DNA from: Lentibacillus sp. Marseille-P4043
Lineage (GTDB): Bacteria; Bacillota; Bacilli; Bacillales; Amphibacillaceae
Length of the DNA: 64,000 bases
NCBI RefSeq assembly: GCF_900258515.1
Contig: NZ_LT984884.1
Location: forward strand, 2,205,353 to 2,269,352
Direction: 5' to 3'
The translations under genes were made by a program, and so were the position numbers. Shown in pieces: positions 28,297 to 41,959 of the stretch (within the stretch, counting starts at the first letter, position 1; each line of letters begins with the position of its first letter). The notes beneath the pieces were generated by a model. That model was not told where the DNA came from. It made no database searches and was given only the letters and a program-made list of their open reading frames with translations.

Positions 28297-29415
28297 TCAC
28301 TTTATAGCCCCAGCAACATTGTAATCTTTGATATCAATCGTCAATTTATTTCCAAGTGCTAAGTTAGCTAATTCAGTACCAATAAATGGCCCCATCGTTA
28401 GACCAGAAGCACCCAGACCATTAGCGAGAATAAGTCCATTATAATTGGGTAGCGGTCCTATTACGGGAAGGAACCCTGGTGTGAACGGCCGAAAACCAAC
28501 TCTAGTTTCAAGCACGGAACTCTCTGCTAAACCGGGAAAAACATCTAAAGCTTTCGATAAAATTTCATTGATTCCACCAACAGTAGTACGATAATCTAAG
28601 CCAACATCATTTTCGTGTGTTGCACCAACGACAATTCGATTATCGTCAAATGTAACAAGGTATTGATCGTTTGGCGGCATCACAACTGGCCAATTTGCAG
28701 TATTGGTAGATTCAGCCATTTTTAAATGCATGATTTGTGCTTTTTGTGAAGTGACATTAAATGTAATATTTAAGGGCTTTAATAGTTCATTCATCCAAAC
28801 GCCATTAGTTGCAATAACAGTGTCAGCAAATAGTGGTTTGTCATTGACGTTAACACCAGTAACTTGTCTCCCTTTATATAGCAACTGGGCATCCCCATCG
28901 ATAATCGTTGCACCATGTTTTTTGGCACCATTTAATAGGGCATTTCGTAGTGCGCGTCCATTAACACGTGCAGCGCCACTTACATGGATTGATCCATACC
29001 CATCCGCAAGCAATGGGAACGTTTTTTTCGTTTGATAGGAATCAAGTAATGTAATATCACCAATTTCTGGCGCTTCTTCCCGACGCTTTAATGCCCGTTG
29101 TTTCATAGCAATTAATTTATCTTCGTTTGTATGAATCGAAATCGCTCCAACCCGGGCATAACCAGTTTCTTCTTCACCGTCCTCTGCAAGTTGCTTGATA
29201 AGGTGAGGATATATTCGAGCTCCACCTTTTGCTAAATGATACCATGCCTTATTTCGGCGTTGTGATAACCATGGACACACAATGCCTGCCGCTGCATCTG
29301 TTGCCCTTCCATCATTGTTACGTTCTACTATCGTGACCTCGGCACCTGTTCGAGCAAGCTGATATGCAGTAGTAGCACCCAATATGCCTGCACCAATAAT
29401 AATAAATTTTGCCAT
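28297..29415 (-). CDS. FAD-dependent amino-acid-type oxidoreductase (DadA/glycine oxidase-like)
   Basis: A 372-residue DAO-family flavoprotein. The N-terminal Rossmann GAGILG (8-13) is followed by the adenine-binding ERNNDGRATDAAAGIVCPWLS segment and the C-terminal FAD motif NGLGASGLTMGPFIGTELA. Start ATG 29415 has GAAGGA upstream; an upstream extension is unsupported. Relatives oxidise D-amino acids, glycine or sarcosine, or act in cofactor salvage; substrate cannot be set from sequence. It stands alone, with leuS converging on one side and a secreted protein gene upstream on the same strand. Confidence 0.82.
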   Translation of the reverse strand: MAKFIIIGAGILGATTAYQLARTGAEVTIVERNNDGRATDAAAGIVCPWLSQRRNKAWYHLAKGGARIYPHLIKQLAEDGEEETGYARVGAISIHTNEDKLIAMKQRALKRREEAPEIGDITLLDSYQTKKTFPLLADGYGSIHVSGAARVNGRALRNALLNGAKKHGATIIDGDAQLLYKGRQVTGVNVNDKPLFADTVIATNGVWMNELLKPLNITFNVTSQKAQIMHLKMAESTNTANWPVVMPPNDQYLVTFDDNRIVVGATHENDVGLDYRTTVGGINEILSKALDVFPGLAESSVLETRVGFRPFTPGFLPVIGPLPNYNGLILANGLGASGLTMGPFIGTELANLALGNKLTIDIKDYNVAGAIK

Positions 29416-29515
29416 ACATATTCCTTCTTTATTTAATATTTGTTGAAATACGCCTATCAATATATTAGAAAAGAATTGGATTGATTGTAAAATTATGCGA
29501 TCGAAAGAAAATAAA

Positions 29516-29549
29516 AAGCCACGATTTTAACAAAACGAAAACCGTGACT
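29516..29549 (-). terminator. Terminator of the secreted protein gene at 29.6-30.3 kb
   Basis: Minus-strand AGTCACG pairs with CGTGGCT (one G-U), with a partly pairing A/T-rich inner part, followed by TTTTTATTTTC. Confidence 0.75.
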
Positions 29550-29580
29550 TGATCTATTTATATGTTAGCTGATTGTTAAT

Positions 29581-30339
29581 TCAATTGTTGCTTTCAGATC
29601 GCCATTTTTGTTTCAGTTTAATCCATTTATTATCCTCGAAATACCATAATATTTCAATTGTGCCAAGTTGATCTATATGAGAAGTCCCACTAACTTGCTG
29701 ATAACTTTTTAATCCGTATCCTTTACTTTTACTAATAAACGTTGGTTCAAAGAATGAAATAGGTTCAATCATAAGCTTCATTTCATTTAGTAATTTTCCT
29801 TGTTCATCATAAATTCCAGAACGGATATATTCTGATGCTCGGTTCTGAAGGTCCATTTTTATCGGTTTCTTATTCGGATCAAGTTTTAAAGTTGCTTTAA
29901 ACCCATTTTGAAAACTCCCTGATATGGAAATTGATTTTGGTAATGATAGCTTCTTAAGTTTTTCCATTTTTAATGTATTAATTTGATAAAAGTGAAAATC
30001 ACTATTTCCCCCTGAATCACTTTGAAACAATAGATCACGAACACCATCATGATTTAAATCTTTAAATTGAAGTGATGGTTTATACCCACCTTCGTAGTTA
30101 ATTTTCCATTGCTTTTTTTGCGGCCCTTTAATATCTGCCCATATATTATGGAAATATCCACTATCCGTACTAAACAGGATACCACTTAATTGAATTTCTT
30201 CTTTTTGCCCATCACCGGTAACATCCTCTTTATAAGATTCAATCAATATTGTTTTTTGATTATTTGTTTCTGTAACGGCAGAAACGGGTAATGAAAAATA
30301 AAGAGATAAAAATAACAGGAGTAGCGTAATTCGTTTCAT
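29581..30339 (-). CDS. Secreted VCBS/FG-GAP-like repeat protein of unknown function
   Basis: A 252-residue exported protein: signal MKRITLLLLFLSLYF with a cut near PVSA (about residue 21). It has two Asp-rich calcium-loop-like segments, DVTGDGQKEEI near 39-49 and DLNHDGVRDLLF near 93-104, each preceding a beta strand, as in VCBS/FG-GAP repeats. The C-terminus ends in WYFEDNKWIKLKQKW, a strand pattern common in Bacillus exported proteins. No catalytic motif is seen. The start ATG 30339 has a weak site (GGAGACAAACA). Its own terminator follows. Role not known. Confidence 0.78.
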   Translation of the reverse strand: MKRITLLLLFLSLYFSLPVSAVTETNNQKTILIESYKEDVTGDGQKEEIQLSGILFSTDSGYFHNIWADIKGPQKKQWKINYEGGYKPSLQFKDLNHDGVRDLLFQSDSGGNSDFHFYQINTLKMEKLKKLSLPKSISISGSFQNGFKATLKLDPNKKPIKMDLQNRASEYIRSGIYDEQGKLLNEMKLMIEPISFFEPTFISKSKGYGLKSYQQVSGTSHIDQLGTIEILWYFEDNKWIKLKQKWRSESNN

Positions 30340-30452
30340 TGTTTGTCTCCATTCATTGGTAATGTAAAGTTATTTTGTGTTATCTGCTTGCATGTTATTC
30401 ATGACGAACGTATGATGAATAGTGAAAATATTGTTTGGAAAGGATTGAAATA

Positions 30453-30761
30453 ATGGATCATATCAATGAACTAACACCACATGAAGTAGAAGAAGTGATG
30501 GAGAAAGATACAAATGCCGTTATTATCGATGTACGGGAGGATGAAGAAGTAGCTCAAGGAATGATTGAACATGCAAAGCACATTCCACTAAATAAGATTC
30601 CGCAAGCGATTAAAGATTTAGATAAAAATAAACATTATGTTCTTGTATGCAGATCTGGAGGAAGAAGTATGAATGCCGCCTTATATATGGATGAACATGG
30701 ATTTAATGTGTCTAGTATGGCTGGTGGAATGTTAGAGTGGGATGGAGAAGTTATTCTATAA
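30453..30761 (+). CDS. ytwF: Rhodanese-like sulfurtransferase (YtwF)
   Basis: A 102-residue single-domain rhodanese. The active-site loop CRSGGRS (66-72) has the catalytic Cys66; the N-terminal CH2-like DVREDEEVAQG (26-36) is the other family mark. The start is ATG 30453 (AAAGGATTGAAATA before it); an in-frame TTG upstream is not needed. Size and sequence match B. subtilis YtwF. It probably carries sulfane sulfur in the cytosol. It lies upstream of the rRNA operon promoters. Confidence 0.9.
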   Translation: MDHINELTPHEVEEVMEKDTNAVIIDVREDEEVAQGMIEHAKHIPLNKIPQAIKDLDKNKHYVLVCRSGGRSMNAALYMDEHGFNVSSMAGGMLEWDGEVIL

Positions 30762-30826
30762 TAACTAGTAGTTTTTAGTTGATGATTTTTATGCTAGGTG
30801 CTTTTGATAAAAAAAGTGAAAATATG

Positions 30827-30855
30827 TGTTGACTTTTATCTTTGAGGAGCGTATT
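30827..30855 (+). promoter_or_regulatory. rRNA operon promoter P1
   Basis: TTGACT (30827-30832), 17-bp spacer, TATTAT (30850-30855), preceded by an A-rich tract (30807-30820) like an UP element. Confidence 0.75.
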
Positions 30856-30916
30856 ATATATTTTGCTGCTGAAAAACAGCGACACATTATGAATTAAAAT
30901 GATAAACTTTGTATTA

Positions 30917-30945
30917 TTGACAATCATTATCATGAGTGTTATAAT
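30917..30945 (+). promoter_or_regulatory. rRNA operon promoter P2, with overlapping Fur-box-like palindrome
   Basis: Perfect TTGACA (30917-30922), 17-bp spacer, perfect TATAAT (30940-30945). The -35 and the upstream spacer half carry TGACAATCATTATCA (30918-30932), one mismatch from the 7-1-7 Fur palindrome. Confidence 0.9.
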
Positions 30946-30978
30946 TAATAACGCTGTCGAGATAAGCAGCTGAATATT

Positions 30979-30990
30979 TGCTCTTTGAAA
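30979..30990 (+). promoter_or_regulatory. boxA antitermination site in the rRNA leader
   Basis: TGCTCTTTGAAA, the Bacillus rrn boxA, about 125 bp before 16S. The leader continues to 31115 with an inverted repeat (TGTGATTGAT ... ATCACATA) probably used for RNase III processing. Confidence 0.75.
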
Positions 30991-31115
30991 ACTGAACAAA
31001 ACAACCAGTATGTCAAGAAAAACACAAACCGTTTTTCTTTTAAAAAACTAGAAGGTAACACTTCTAAAAGCTAAGACATTGAGATGTGATTGATCGGTGT
31101 TAATCACATACAAAC

Positions 31116-35777
<4,662 letters not shown>

Positions 35778-35912
35778 TATTTCTTTTTGATTCGTTGCTT
35801 GAAAAACTCTTATTTAGTTTTTAGGGTACAAATATACTTGTATTTTCGTCGGAAAATGCATATAATATATTTTATCTTTAATTTTAAACAAGAATGACTT
35901 ACAAGATGTAGG

Positions 35913-36028
35913 TCTGGTAGCAATAGCGGAGAGGTCACACCTGTTCCCATGCCGAACACAGCAGTTAAGCTCTCCAGCGCCGATGGTAGTTGGGGCATTG
36001 CCCCTGCAAGAGTAGGACGCCGCCAGGC
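35913..36028 (+). rRNA. rrf: 5S ribosomal RNA
   Basis: 116 nt. TCTGGTAGC ... GCCGCCAGG ends pair; contains GAGGTCACACCTGTTCCCAT, CGAACACAGCAGTTAAGCTC and GAGTAGGACGCCGCC, the standard Bacillus 5S blocks. About 135 bp after 23S. Confidence 0.96.
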
Positions 36029-36032
36029 AATT

Positions 36033-36075
36033 AAAGGGCAAGAAATACGATGAATCGTAATTCTTGCCCTTTTTA
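36033..36075 (+). terminator. rRNA operon terminator
   Basis: AAAGGGCAAGAA pairs with TTCTTGCCCTTT, with inner ACGAT/ATCGT pairing, followed by TTTAC. Confidence 0.92.
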
Positions 36076-36125
36076 CATATTCTTAAACAAAGCGTTGAAC
36101 ATAGTATTTAAGGGAACCTAATCGA

Positions 36126-36170
36126 ATAAAAAAAGCAAAGACCATATATAAGCTAATCTTTGCTTTTTGA
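36126..36170 (-). terminator. Terminator of hemQ
   Basis: Minus-strand AAAAAGCAAAGA pairs with TCTTTGCTTTTT, followed by TTATTCG; just beyond the hemQ stop. Confidence 0.8.
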
Positions 36171-36179
36171 AAAACTTAA

Positions 36180-36932
36180 TTAAATTTGAAAATAAGAATC
36201 CATTTCTTCATTAGGTAAATAAATACCAATGAAAAAGGTTCCAAAAATAGCGTATTTAGCACTAACTTCATCAAATCTAGTATCATAAATCAACTTTTTG
36301 AATTTAAGTACATCATCACAAAATAATGATACGCCCCACTCGTGATCATCAAATCCTATGGAACCAGTGATAATCCGCTTTACATCATCAGTATAATGTT
36401 TACTGGTTGCAATGTGCTCGAACATCATACGTCCGCGTTCTTCTTTTGAAAGTGTAAACCAGTTTGTTGATTCACCACGTTGTTTACTCATTGGATAAAA
36501 ACAAATATATTCCGTTTTTGGGATTGTCGGATATAGTTTTGCACGCATTGCAGGATCTTCATATGGATCAGTCTGCCGTTTTGTGTAGGTGCTTTTTTCA
36601 ATAATGGAAACATATGAAAAGGCTGGAATCGTATAATGTGCTAGTGCGGTTTTATTGAACTGGTTTTCTAATTTGTTTAGATCTTTCATTGTTGGACGAA
36701 GCAACATAAACATAATGTCAGCTTTTTGACCAACGATTGAATAAATTGCATGGCTTCCTTGTTTATCATCTTCTATTTGCTGCCAGTCTTTAAGTAATGC
36801 ATTAAACTCATCTAATGCTGATTTTCTTTCTGTTTCACTTACTTGTTGCCATTTTTCCCAGTTAATTGTTCGAAAATCATGTAAAGCATACCATCCATCG
36901 AATGTTTCTACCGTTTTTTCCACAGTAATCAC
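36180..36932 (-). CDS. hemQ: Coproheme decarboxylase HemQ (ChdC, YwfI)
   Basis: A 250-residue chlorite-dismutase-fold enzyme carrying out the last step of the Gram-positive haem pathway: peroxide-dependent decarboxylation of coproheme to haem b. Seen: the N-terminal ferredoxin-like half TVETFDGWYALHDFR, the catalytic Tyr region EYICFYPMSK (141-150, Tyr146 the likely radical site), and the proximal haem ligand His173 in MMFEHIATSKHY. Length matches B. subtilis HemQ (254). ATG 36932 is preceded by AGGAGTGATTACTGTGG. Stands alone here, next to the rRNA operon. Confidence 0.95.
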   Translation of the reverse strand: MITVEKTVETFDGWYALHDFRTINWEKWQQVSETERKSALDEFNALLKDWQQIEDDKQGSHAIYSIVGQKADIMFMLLRPTMKDLNKLENQFNKTALAHYTIPAFSYVSIIEKSTYTKRQTDPYEDPAMRAKLYPTIPKTEYICFYPMSKQRGESTNWFTLSKEERGRMMFEHIATSKHYTDDVKRIITGSIGFDDHEWGVSLFCDDVLKFKKLIYDTRFDEVSAKYAIFGTFFIGIYLPNEEMDSYFQI

Positions 36933-37062
36933 TCCTAAGAAACGTTTTATCTTTCAATTGTTATGATAGGACTTCTTGCAAGCAAGTTCTGTGATAACAA
37001 TCACAAGTTGCCGGTTTTAGTTGTGAAGTTTTTGTGATGGTAATGATTGTATTGATAAATAA

Positions 37063-37255
37063 AAAGCCGTCCTAAAAAAGGATGTTCAAAAAGTCTGGTA
37101 AAAATGACACATCGAATTTCTTCGTTAGCTTGCTTTTCCGTTCCTCACGTATTAACACCATACGTTCCGGTAATCAAAGCTACGCTGCCTCGAACTTCTT
37201 GGTCCTTTTTATCCTCCTTTTTGAACACGCACTAAAATAGATTCAGGACAGCTTT
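37063..37255. repeat. Long nested palindromic element, downstream of the AhpD-like gene
   Basis: Outer arms AAAGCCGTCCT (37063-37073) and AGGACAGCTTT (37245-37255); inner arms GTTCAAAAAG (37084-37093) and CTTTTTGAAC (37217-37226). Between them, left and right halves are imperfectly complementary (CATCGAATTTCTTCG against CCTCGAACTTCTTGG). On the minus strand the outer hairpin ends in CTTTTTATTT, so it may also terminate the AhpD-like gene. No coding sequence. It fills the 36933-37267 gap and is distinct from the AAGGCT-ended family. Confidence 0.75.
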
Positions 37256-37267
37256 TATTTAATGAAT

Positions 37268-37726
37268 TTATTTTTTTGCAGGTTGGTATTTACCTGGTAC
37301 AGCTCGCGTTGTTATTGCTAGGCGATTCCAGCTGTTAATTGTGTTGATCGCATAAACTAAATCAACGAAATCCTTTTCATCGAAATGTTCTCGTACGTCT
37401 TTGTATAATTCATCTGTCACGTGATTAGTGGAAATTTGTGTGATTGCTTCAGTTAACGCTAATGCTGCACGTTCTTTTTCGGTATAAAAGTCTGTTTCTC
37501 TCCAGGCATTTAATGCATATAGACGTTGTTCCGTTTCCCCATTAGCCCGTGCATCTTTTGTATGCATATCCAAACAAAATGCACAGCCATTTATTTGTGA
37601 GGCACGTGTTTTGACAAGTTCCAGTAACGTTGAATCAAGATTTGTTGATTTCACATATTTCTCAAATTGCACCATTATTTTTGCAGCCTCAGGGGCAATT
37701 GAGTAATAATCTAAACGTGATTCCAT
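37268..37726 (-). CDS. AhpD/carboxymuconolactone-decarboxylase-family protein
   Basis: A 152-residue all-helical CMD/AhpD-like protein. The redox motif CAFCLDMH (48-55) has Cys48, Cys51 and His55, placed as in the peroxidase AhpD family. The family typically forms oligomers and reduces peroxides or serves as a redox partner. ATG 37726 has GGAGGGATTTTCC upstream. No peroxiredoxin partner gene is adjacent. The long palindrome downstream may be its terminator. Specific role unknown. Confidence 0.87.
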   Translation of the reverse strand: MESRLDYYSIAPEAAKIMVQFEKYVKSTNLDSTLLELVKTRASQINGCAFCLDMHTKDARANGETEQRLYALNAWRETDFYTEKERAALALTEAITQISTNHVTDELYKDVREHFDEKDFVDLVYAINTINSWNRLAITTRAVPGKYQPAKK

Positions 37727-37803
37727 GGAAAATCCCTCCTAAACTTTTTATCCCACTATATAATTGTAGGACTTATAATGTATATAATGAAATTTATTGC
37801 TTG

Positions 37804-37833
37804 AAAAAAGCGTGTCATTTTTGTGACACGCTT
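37804..37833 (-). terminator. Terminator of the small membrane protein gene
   Basis: Minus-strand AAAGCGTGTCA pairs with TGACACGCTTT around a short A-rich loop, followed by TTTCAAG. A strong hairpin. Confidence 0.9.
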
Positions 37834-37840
37834 TGCACGT

Positions 37841-38068
37841 CTAACTCATTCCAAAGGGACCTAACTTTTGGCTGTTGTTTTGACTATTTCCCTGACTGCC
37901 ATTAGTGTTTCCATTATTATTTCCACTGGCGCCCATCTGTGAAACAAATGGAACCATTTTTTCCATCGTTTGACCTAATCCCTGATTGTTTTTGGTCATC
38001 GAATAATAAGTTGCTGCTCCAACTCCAACAGAAGCGATTAAAGGTATCCACATTCCATTCTTTTGCAT
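37841..38068 (-). CDS. Small single-span membrane protein, Asn/Gly-rich tail
   Basis: A 75-residue protein if the ATG at 38068 is used, which has AAGGGGGA 9 bp upstream; an ATG twelve codons earlier has no ribosome binding site. One hydrophobic segment (about residues 6-22, MWIPLIASVGVGAATYYSM). The C-terminal third is low-complexity, rich in Asn, Gly and Gln (NGNTNGSQGNSQNN). Flanked by a strong terminator, so it is probably a real short gene. Function unknown; sporulation or surface roles are common for such Bacillus proteins but nothing here decides. Confidence 0.7.
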   Translation of the reverse strand: MQKNGMWIPLIASVGVGAATYYSMTKNNQGLGQTMEKMVPFVSQMGASGNNNGNTNGSQGNSQNNSQKLGPFGMS

Positions 38069-38167
38069 AGTCCCAGATCCCCCTTGATTTTTGTCCCCAG
38101 ACATTATTAGGTTGGCATTTGTAACATAAAAAATACAAGGAATGACATACCAAAAGTGGTATTATAT

Positions 38168-39427
38168 CTAATAGGCTGCTTCATTTGCGGCATTTGTTCC
38201 CGCAAGCCTACCAGTTACTAGCGCTGAAGTGATATTATACCCGCCCGTATATCCATGAATGTCTAATATTTCTCCACAAAAATATAACCTATCCATCATC
38301 TTTGATTGCATCGTTTTTGGTACGATTTCTTTAATGGATACGCCACCGCCAGTGACGAATGCTTTTTCAAGTGGCAGTGATCCATTAACATGAAAGGAAA
38401 AATGCTTCATATCATAAATAATGGAACGAACTGTATCTTTTGAAATGTTGGCTGTTTTTTCTTCTTCATGTACATTATTCTTAGTAAGGATATAAATTAG
38501 TAATCGTTCTGGAATAATTCCTTTCAGCATATTTTTGACTGTTCTTTTCGGGTGGTTATCCATATCTTCCCAGACTCTGTTAACCAATTGTTGTTCATTT
38601 TCGTTTGGTAAAACATCTAAGACCATTGGAACCTGATCTCTGCCTTTTTTTAACTCCTTGACAACGAATTGAGAACAGCGCAAAACGGCAGGACCTGATA
38701 CACCAAAATGGGTAAACAGCATATCCATTTGGTGGGTGATAATCGGTTTTTGCTTTTTATTTAACACGGATAATGCGACATCCCGTAATGAAAGCCCTTG
38801 TAAAGATTTACTTTTGATGAAATTTTCGTTTGATGTTAATGCAACTTCAGTTGGGTATAAATCGGTGATCGTGTGTCCAGCTTTTTTTGCCCATGCATAT
38901 CCATCACCAGTTGAACCGGTATGTGGGACGGCTTTTCCACCAACAGCGATTACGACGGATGTTGTTTGGACCTTATCGTGATCTGATAAAATGATGGTAT
39001 GTTTCTTTTCATCATAGTGAACAGCGTTCACAATTGTATTCATCCTAATTTCAACCTGTAAATCATGAAGTTTGTTTATTAATGCATTAACAACCGTTTT
39101 TGCTGAATTCGAGGCCGGAAACATTCGTCCATGATCCTCTTCTTTTAGTTTTACTCCCATATTTTCAAAAAAATCAATGATATCATAGTTATTGAAAACA
39201 GAAAATGGACTATATAAAAATTTTCCGTTTCCAGGGATGTGCTTAATCACTTCATCTTGTGGAAGTTTGTTTGTGACATTACAACGTCCACCGCCAGAAA
39301 TTGCGAGCTTTTTTCCTAATTTTTTTCCTTTTTCAATTAACATCGTTTTGGCCCCATTCTCGGCTGCAGCGATCGAAGCCATTAATCCAGAAGGACCTCC
39401 ACCAATTACAATTACATCATATGACAA
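38168..39427 (-). CDS. ytfP: HI0933-family FAD-dependent oxidoreductase YtfP
   Basis: A 419-residue flavoprotein of the HI0933/YhiN family. Dinucleotide motif GGGPSG (9-14), then the family signature GGGRCNVTN (45-53) and DHGRMFPAS near 116, and the C-terminal [14 protein letters not shown]. Function of the family is poorly defined. ATG 39427 is preceded by GGAATGAGGATAGTTGTC, so its ribosome binding site is modest. It is divergent from murJ, as ytfP and ytgP are linked in Bacillus. Confidence 0.92.
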   Translation of the reverse strand: MSYDVIVIGGGPSGLMASIAAAENGAKTMLIEKGKKLGKKLAISGGGRCNVTNKLPQDEVIKHIPGNGKFLYSPFSVFNNYDIIDFFENMGVKLKEEDHGRMFPASNSAKTVVNALINKLHDLQVEIRMNTIVNAVHYDEKKHTIILSDHDKVQTTSVVIAVGGKAVPHTGSTGDGYAWAKKAGHTITDLYPTEVALTSNENFIKSKSLQGLSLRDVALSVLNKKQKPIITHQMDMLFTHFGVSGPAVLRCSQFVVKELKKGRDQVPMVLDVLPNENEQQLVNRVWEDMDNHPKRTVKNMLKGIIPERLLIYILTKNNVHEEEKTANISKDTVRSIIYDMKHFSFHVNGSLPLEKAFVTGGGVSIKEIVPKTMQSKMMDRLYFCGEILDIHGYTGGYNITSALVTGRLAGTNAANEAAY

Positions 39428-39604
39428 CTATCCTCATTCCTTTCTGAATTAGCTTATCATTTTTTAACTAAAATTCCTATTTTTTATGAGACGTGCGTTT
39501 AGCAAAGAAATAAACGAATATATATAAGGAAACTTTATCCTACCAGGGCTTATCTATGATAGAATAATTTAGGATAGAAATAATATGAAGACGCAGGTGA
39601 AATA

Positions 39605-41221
39605 ATGTCGAACAATATCGTCAGAGGCACCATGTTACTTACGGGTGCGACATTTTTATCAAAATTATTAGGAATGATTTATGTTATTCCTTTTAATGAA
39701 ATAGTTGGAGATCAGGGCGGGGCGTTGTTCCAATATGCGTATATCCCGTATAATATTTTAATTAGTATTTCTACAGTCGGTGTACCTTTAGCCGTTTCCA
39801 AATTTGTTTCTAAATATAATTCATTAGATGATTATCAAACAGGCATGCGCATGTTTCGGGCAGGCATATCCCTCATGGCTTTTACTGGATTTATTGCCTT
39901 CTTAGCACTATTTTTTGGAGCTGATTTGCTGGCACCGTGGATTATAACGGATGATGATTTAGCAAACTCTGTTGAGGATGTTGCGTCTGTCATTCGTATG
40001 GTTAGTTTTGCTTTATTGCTCATACCGGCAATGAGTATTGTTAGAGGATTTTTTCAAGGGTATGAATCAATGGGGCCTACAGCTGTTTCTCAAGTGATTG
40101 AGCAAATTGTTCGGATTGTGTTTTTGCTCGTATCTGTTTTTATTGTAATGCATATTTTTGATGGAACTATTCCTGTAGCAGTTGGATTTGCAACATTTGC
40201 TGCATTTATCGGTGCTCTGGCGTCTTGTTTTGTCTTGTGGATTTATTGGCGTAAACGAAAACCACATATCGACATACAATTACAACAGCAACGTTTTACA
40301 CATGAAATTCCGACGAAAGATCTCTTTATTGAGTTATTCCGGTATGCTGGTCCATTTGTCTTAGTTGGTATTGCGACACCGTTGTATCAATTGGTTGATG
40401 AATTCACATTTAACCGGGCAATGGTTGCAATTGGACAGAGTGACATAGCAGTGACAGCATTTTCCGCGATTAGTTTTTACGGACATAAGTTAATCATTAT
40501 TCCTGTTACGATTGCTACAGGACTATCATTAGCTATTCTTCCCGCTTTAACTAAGACATTCACACAAAATAATCGTCCATTATTATATCAGCAGATCAAT
40601 CAAGCATTGCAAATTGTGCTTGTATTAGTTATTCCTGCTGCTGTTGGGTTATCTGTATTGTCTGATGTTGCCTATGGTTCTTTATATGGATTGAATAACA
40701 TTGGATTAACTGGACCTTTATTAGGCTGGTATGCACCTGTAGCATTACTGTTTGCATTGTTTACAGTGTCTGCTTCGATTTTACAGGGGATTAATCAACA
40801 ACGATTTGCTGTTGTAAGTTTGTCAGCAGGTTTATTAGTTAAGGTACTTTTTAATATCCAGTTGATCCATATGTTTGGAGCAAAAGGTGCCATATTTGGG
40901 ACAGGGCTAGCGGTAGGCATAGCAGTTATTTTAAACTTATTGCGTGTTCATCAATCCGTTCAGTTTTCATTCAAACAGGTGTATAAGCGCACATTGTTAA
41001 TTTTGATTTTTACGATGATCATGGTTGTAGTTATCTGGATTATGAAGATAATAGGCGGATTGTTTCTTCCTTATGAAGAAAGTAGATGGGCAGCTGTTCT
41101 AATGTTATTAATCAGTGTTGGTGTTGGTGGACTGGTTTATTTATGGTTTGCTTACAAATCAACACTGTTGGCACGAACGCTTGGAGATCGTGTTCGTGTA
41201 TTGGACCGAATTTTTAAGTAA
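39605..41221 (+). CDS. murJ: Lipid II flippase MurJ (YtgP)
   Basis: A 538-residue MOP-superfamily membrane protein with about fourteen hydrophobic helices. It starts GTMLLTGATFLSKLLGMIYVIPF, the usual YtgP/SpoVB-type N-terminus. In B. subtilis YtgP acts as the main MurJ, flipping lipid II across the membrane for peptidoglycan synthesis. ATG 39605 follows GCAGGTGAAATA. Length and place before ytzG-type pseudouridine synthase agree with B. subtilis. A related polysaccharide exporter is possible, but the neighbourhood favours YtgP. Confidence 0.93.
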   Translation: MSNNIVRGTMLLTGATFLSKLLGMIYVIPFNEIVGDQGGALFQYAYIPYNILISISTVGVPLAVSKFVSKYNSLDDYQTGMRMFRAGISLMAFTGFIAFLALFFGADLLAPWIITDDDLANSVEDVASVIRMVSFALLLIPAMSIVRGFFQGYESMGPTAVSQVIEQIVRIVFLLVSVFIVMHIFDGTIPVAVGFATFAAFIGALASCFVLWIYWRKRKPHIDIQLQQQRFTHEIPTKDLFIELFRYAGPFVLVGIATPLYQLVDEFTFNRAMVAIGQSDIAVTAFSAISFYGHKLIIIPVTIATGLSLAILPALTKTFTQNNRPLLYQQINQALQIVLVLVIPAAVGLSVLSDVAYGSLYGLNNIGLTGPLLGWYAPVALLFALFTVSASILQGINQQRFAVVSLSAGLLVKVLFNIQLIHMFGAKGAIFGTGLAVGIAVILNLLRVHQSVQFSFKQVYKRTLLILIFTMIMVVVIWIMKIIGGLFLPYEESRWAAVLMLLISVGVGGLVYLWFAYKSTLLARTLGDRVRVLDRIFK

Positions 41222-41233
41222 GGAGATTTGTTT

Positions 41234-41959
41234 ATGCGACTTGATAAACTATTAGCAAATACAGGGTTTGGTAGTCGAAAGGACGTTAAGGGTTTACTTA
41301 AAAAGAAACAGGTAACGGTTAATGATCTAGTTCAAAAAGATGGCAGTGTACATGTTGATCCGGCTAAGGATATCATTATAGTGAATGGAAAAAGTGTTCA
41401 GTATCAAAAGTATCTTTATATCATGTTACATAAGCCACAGGGATGTATCTCCGCAACGGTTGATGACAAGGAAAGAACAGTTGTAGATCTACTAAGTGAG
41501 AGCCACCAGCACTTCAACCCATTTCCTGTTGGACGACTTGATAAAGATACAGAAGGTCTATTGCTATTGACTAATGATGGAGAGCTTGCTCATCAGTTAA
41601 CATCACCAAAGAAGAAAATAAAAAAAACATATGCTGCAAGGGTTTCTGGCCTTGTAACAGATGAAGATATTGTTTTATTCAAACGAGGAATTGTGCTTGA
41701 AGATGGATATAAAACGAAACCAGCAGAACTTATCATTCTTCAAGCGGGAGACATCTCTGAAATTGAACTGACCATTACAGAAGGAAAATATCACCAGGTC
41801 AAAAGAATGTTTGAAGCAGTAGGGAAGAAAGTGACTTATCTAAAACGTTTAAGCATGGGTGAACTGCAACTTGATGGAACACTTATTAAAGGAGAATACC
41901 GTGAACTAACGGAAGAAGAGCTATCTTACTGTCTTTCACTTAAAAAAGAAAAGAGCTGA
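41234..41959 (+). CDS. RsuA-family 16S rRNA pseudouridine synthase (YtzG-like)
   Basis: A 241-residue synthase. An N-terminal S4 domain (MRLDKLLANTGFGSRK) is followed by the catalytic GRLDKDTEG (100-108) with Asp103, and KIKKTYAARV. Relatives isomerise U516-equivalent uridine in 16S rRNA. The start is ATG 41234, AAGGAG 8 bp upstream; the frame opens two codons earlier with a TTG lacking spacing. It begins 12 bp after murJ, so is likely cotranscribed. A terminator follows. Confidence 0.93.
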   Translation: MRLDKLLANTGFGSRKDVKGLLKKKQVTVNDLVQKDGSVHVDPAKDIIIVNGKSVQYQKYLYIMLHKPQGCISATVDDKERTVVDLLSESHQHFNPFPVGRLDKDTEGLLLLTNDGELAHQLTSPKKKIKKTYAARVSGLVTDEDIVLFKRGIVLEDGYKTKPAELIILQAGDISEIELTITEGKYHQVKRMFEAVGKKVTYLKRLSMGELQLDGTLIKGEYRELTEEELSYCLSLKKEKS

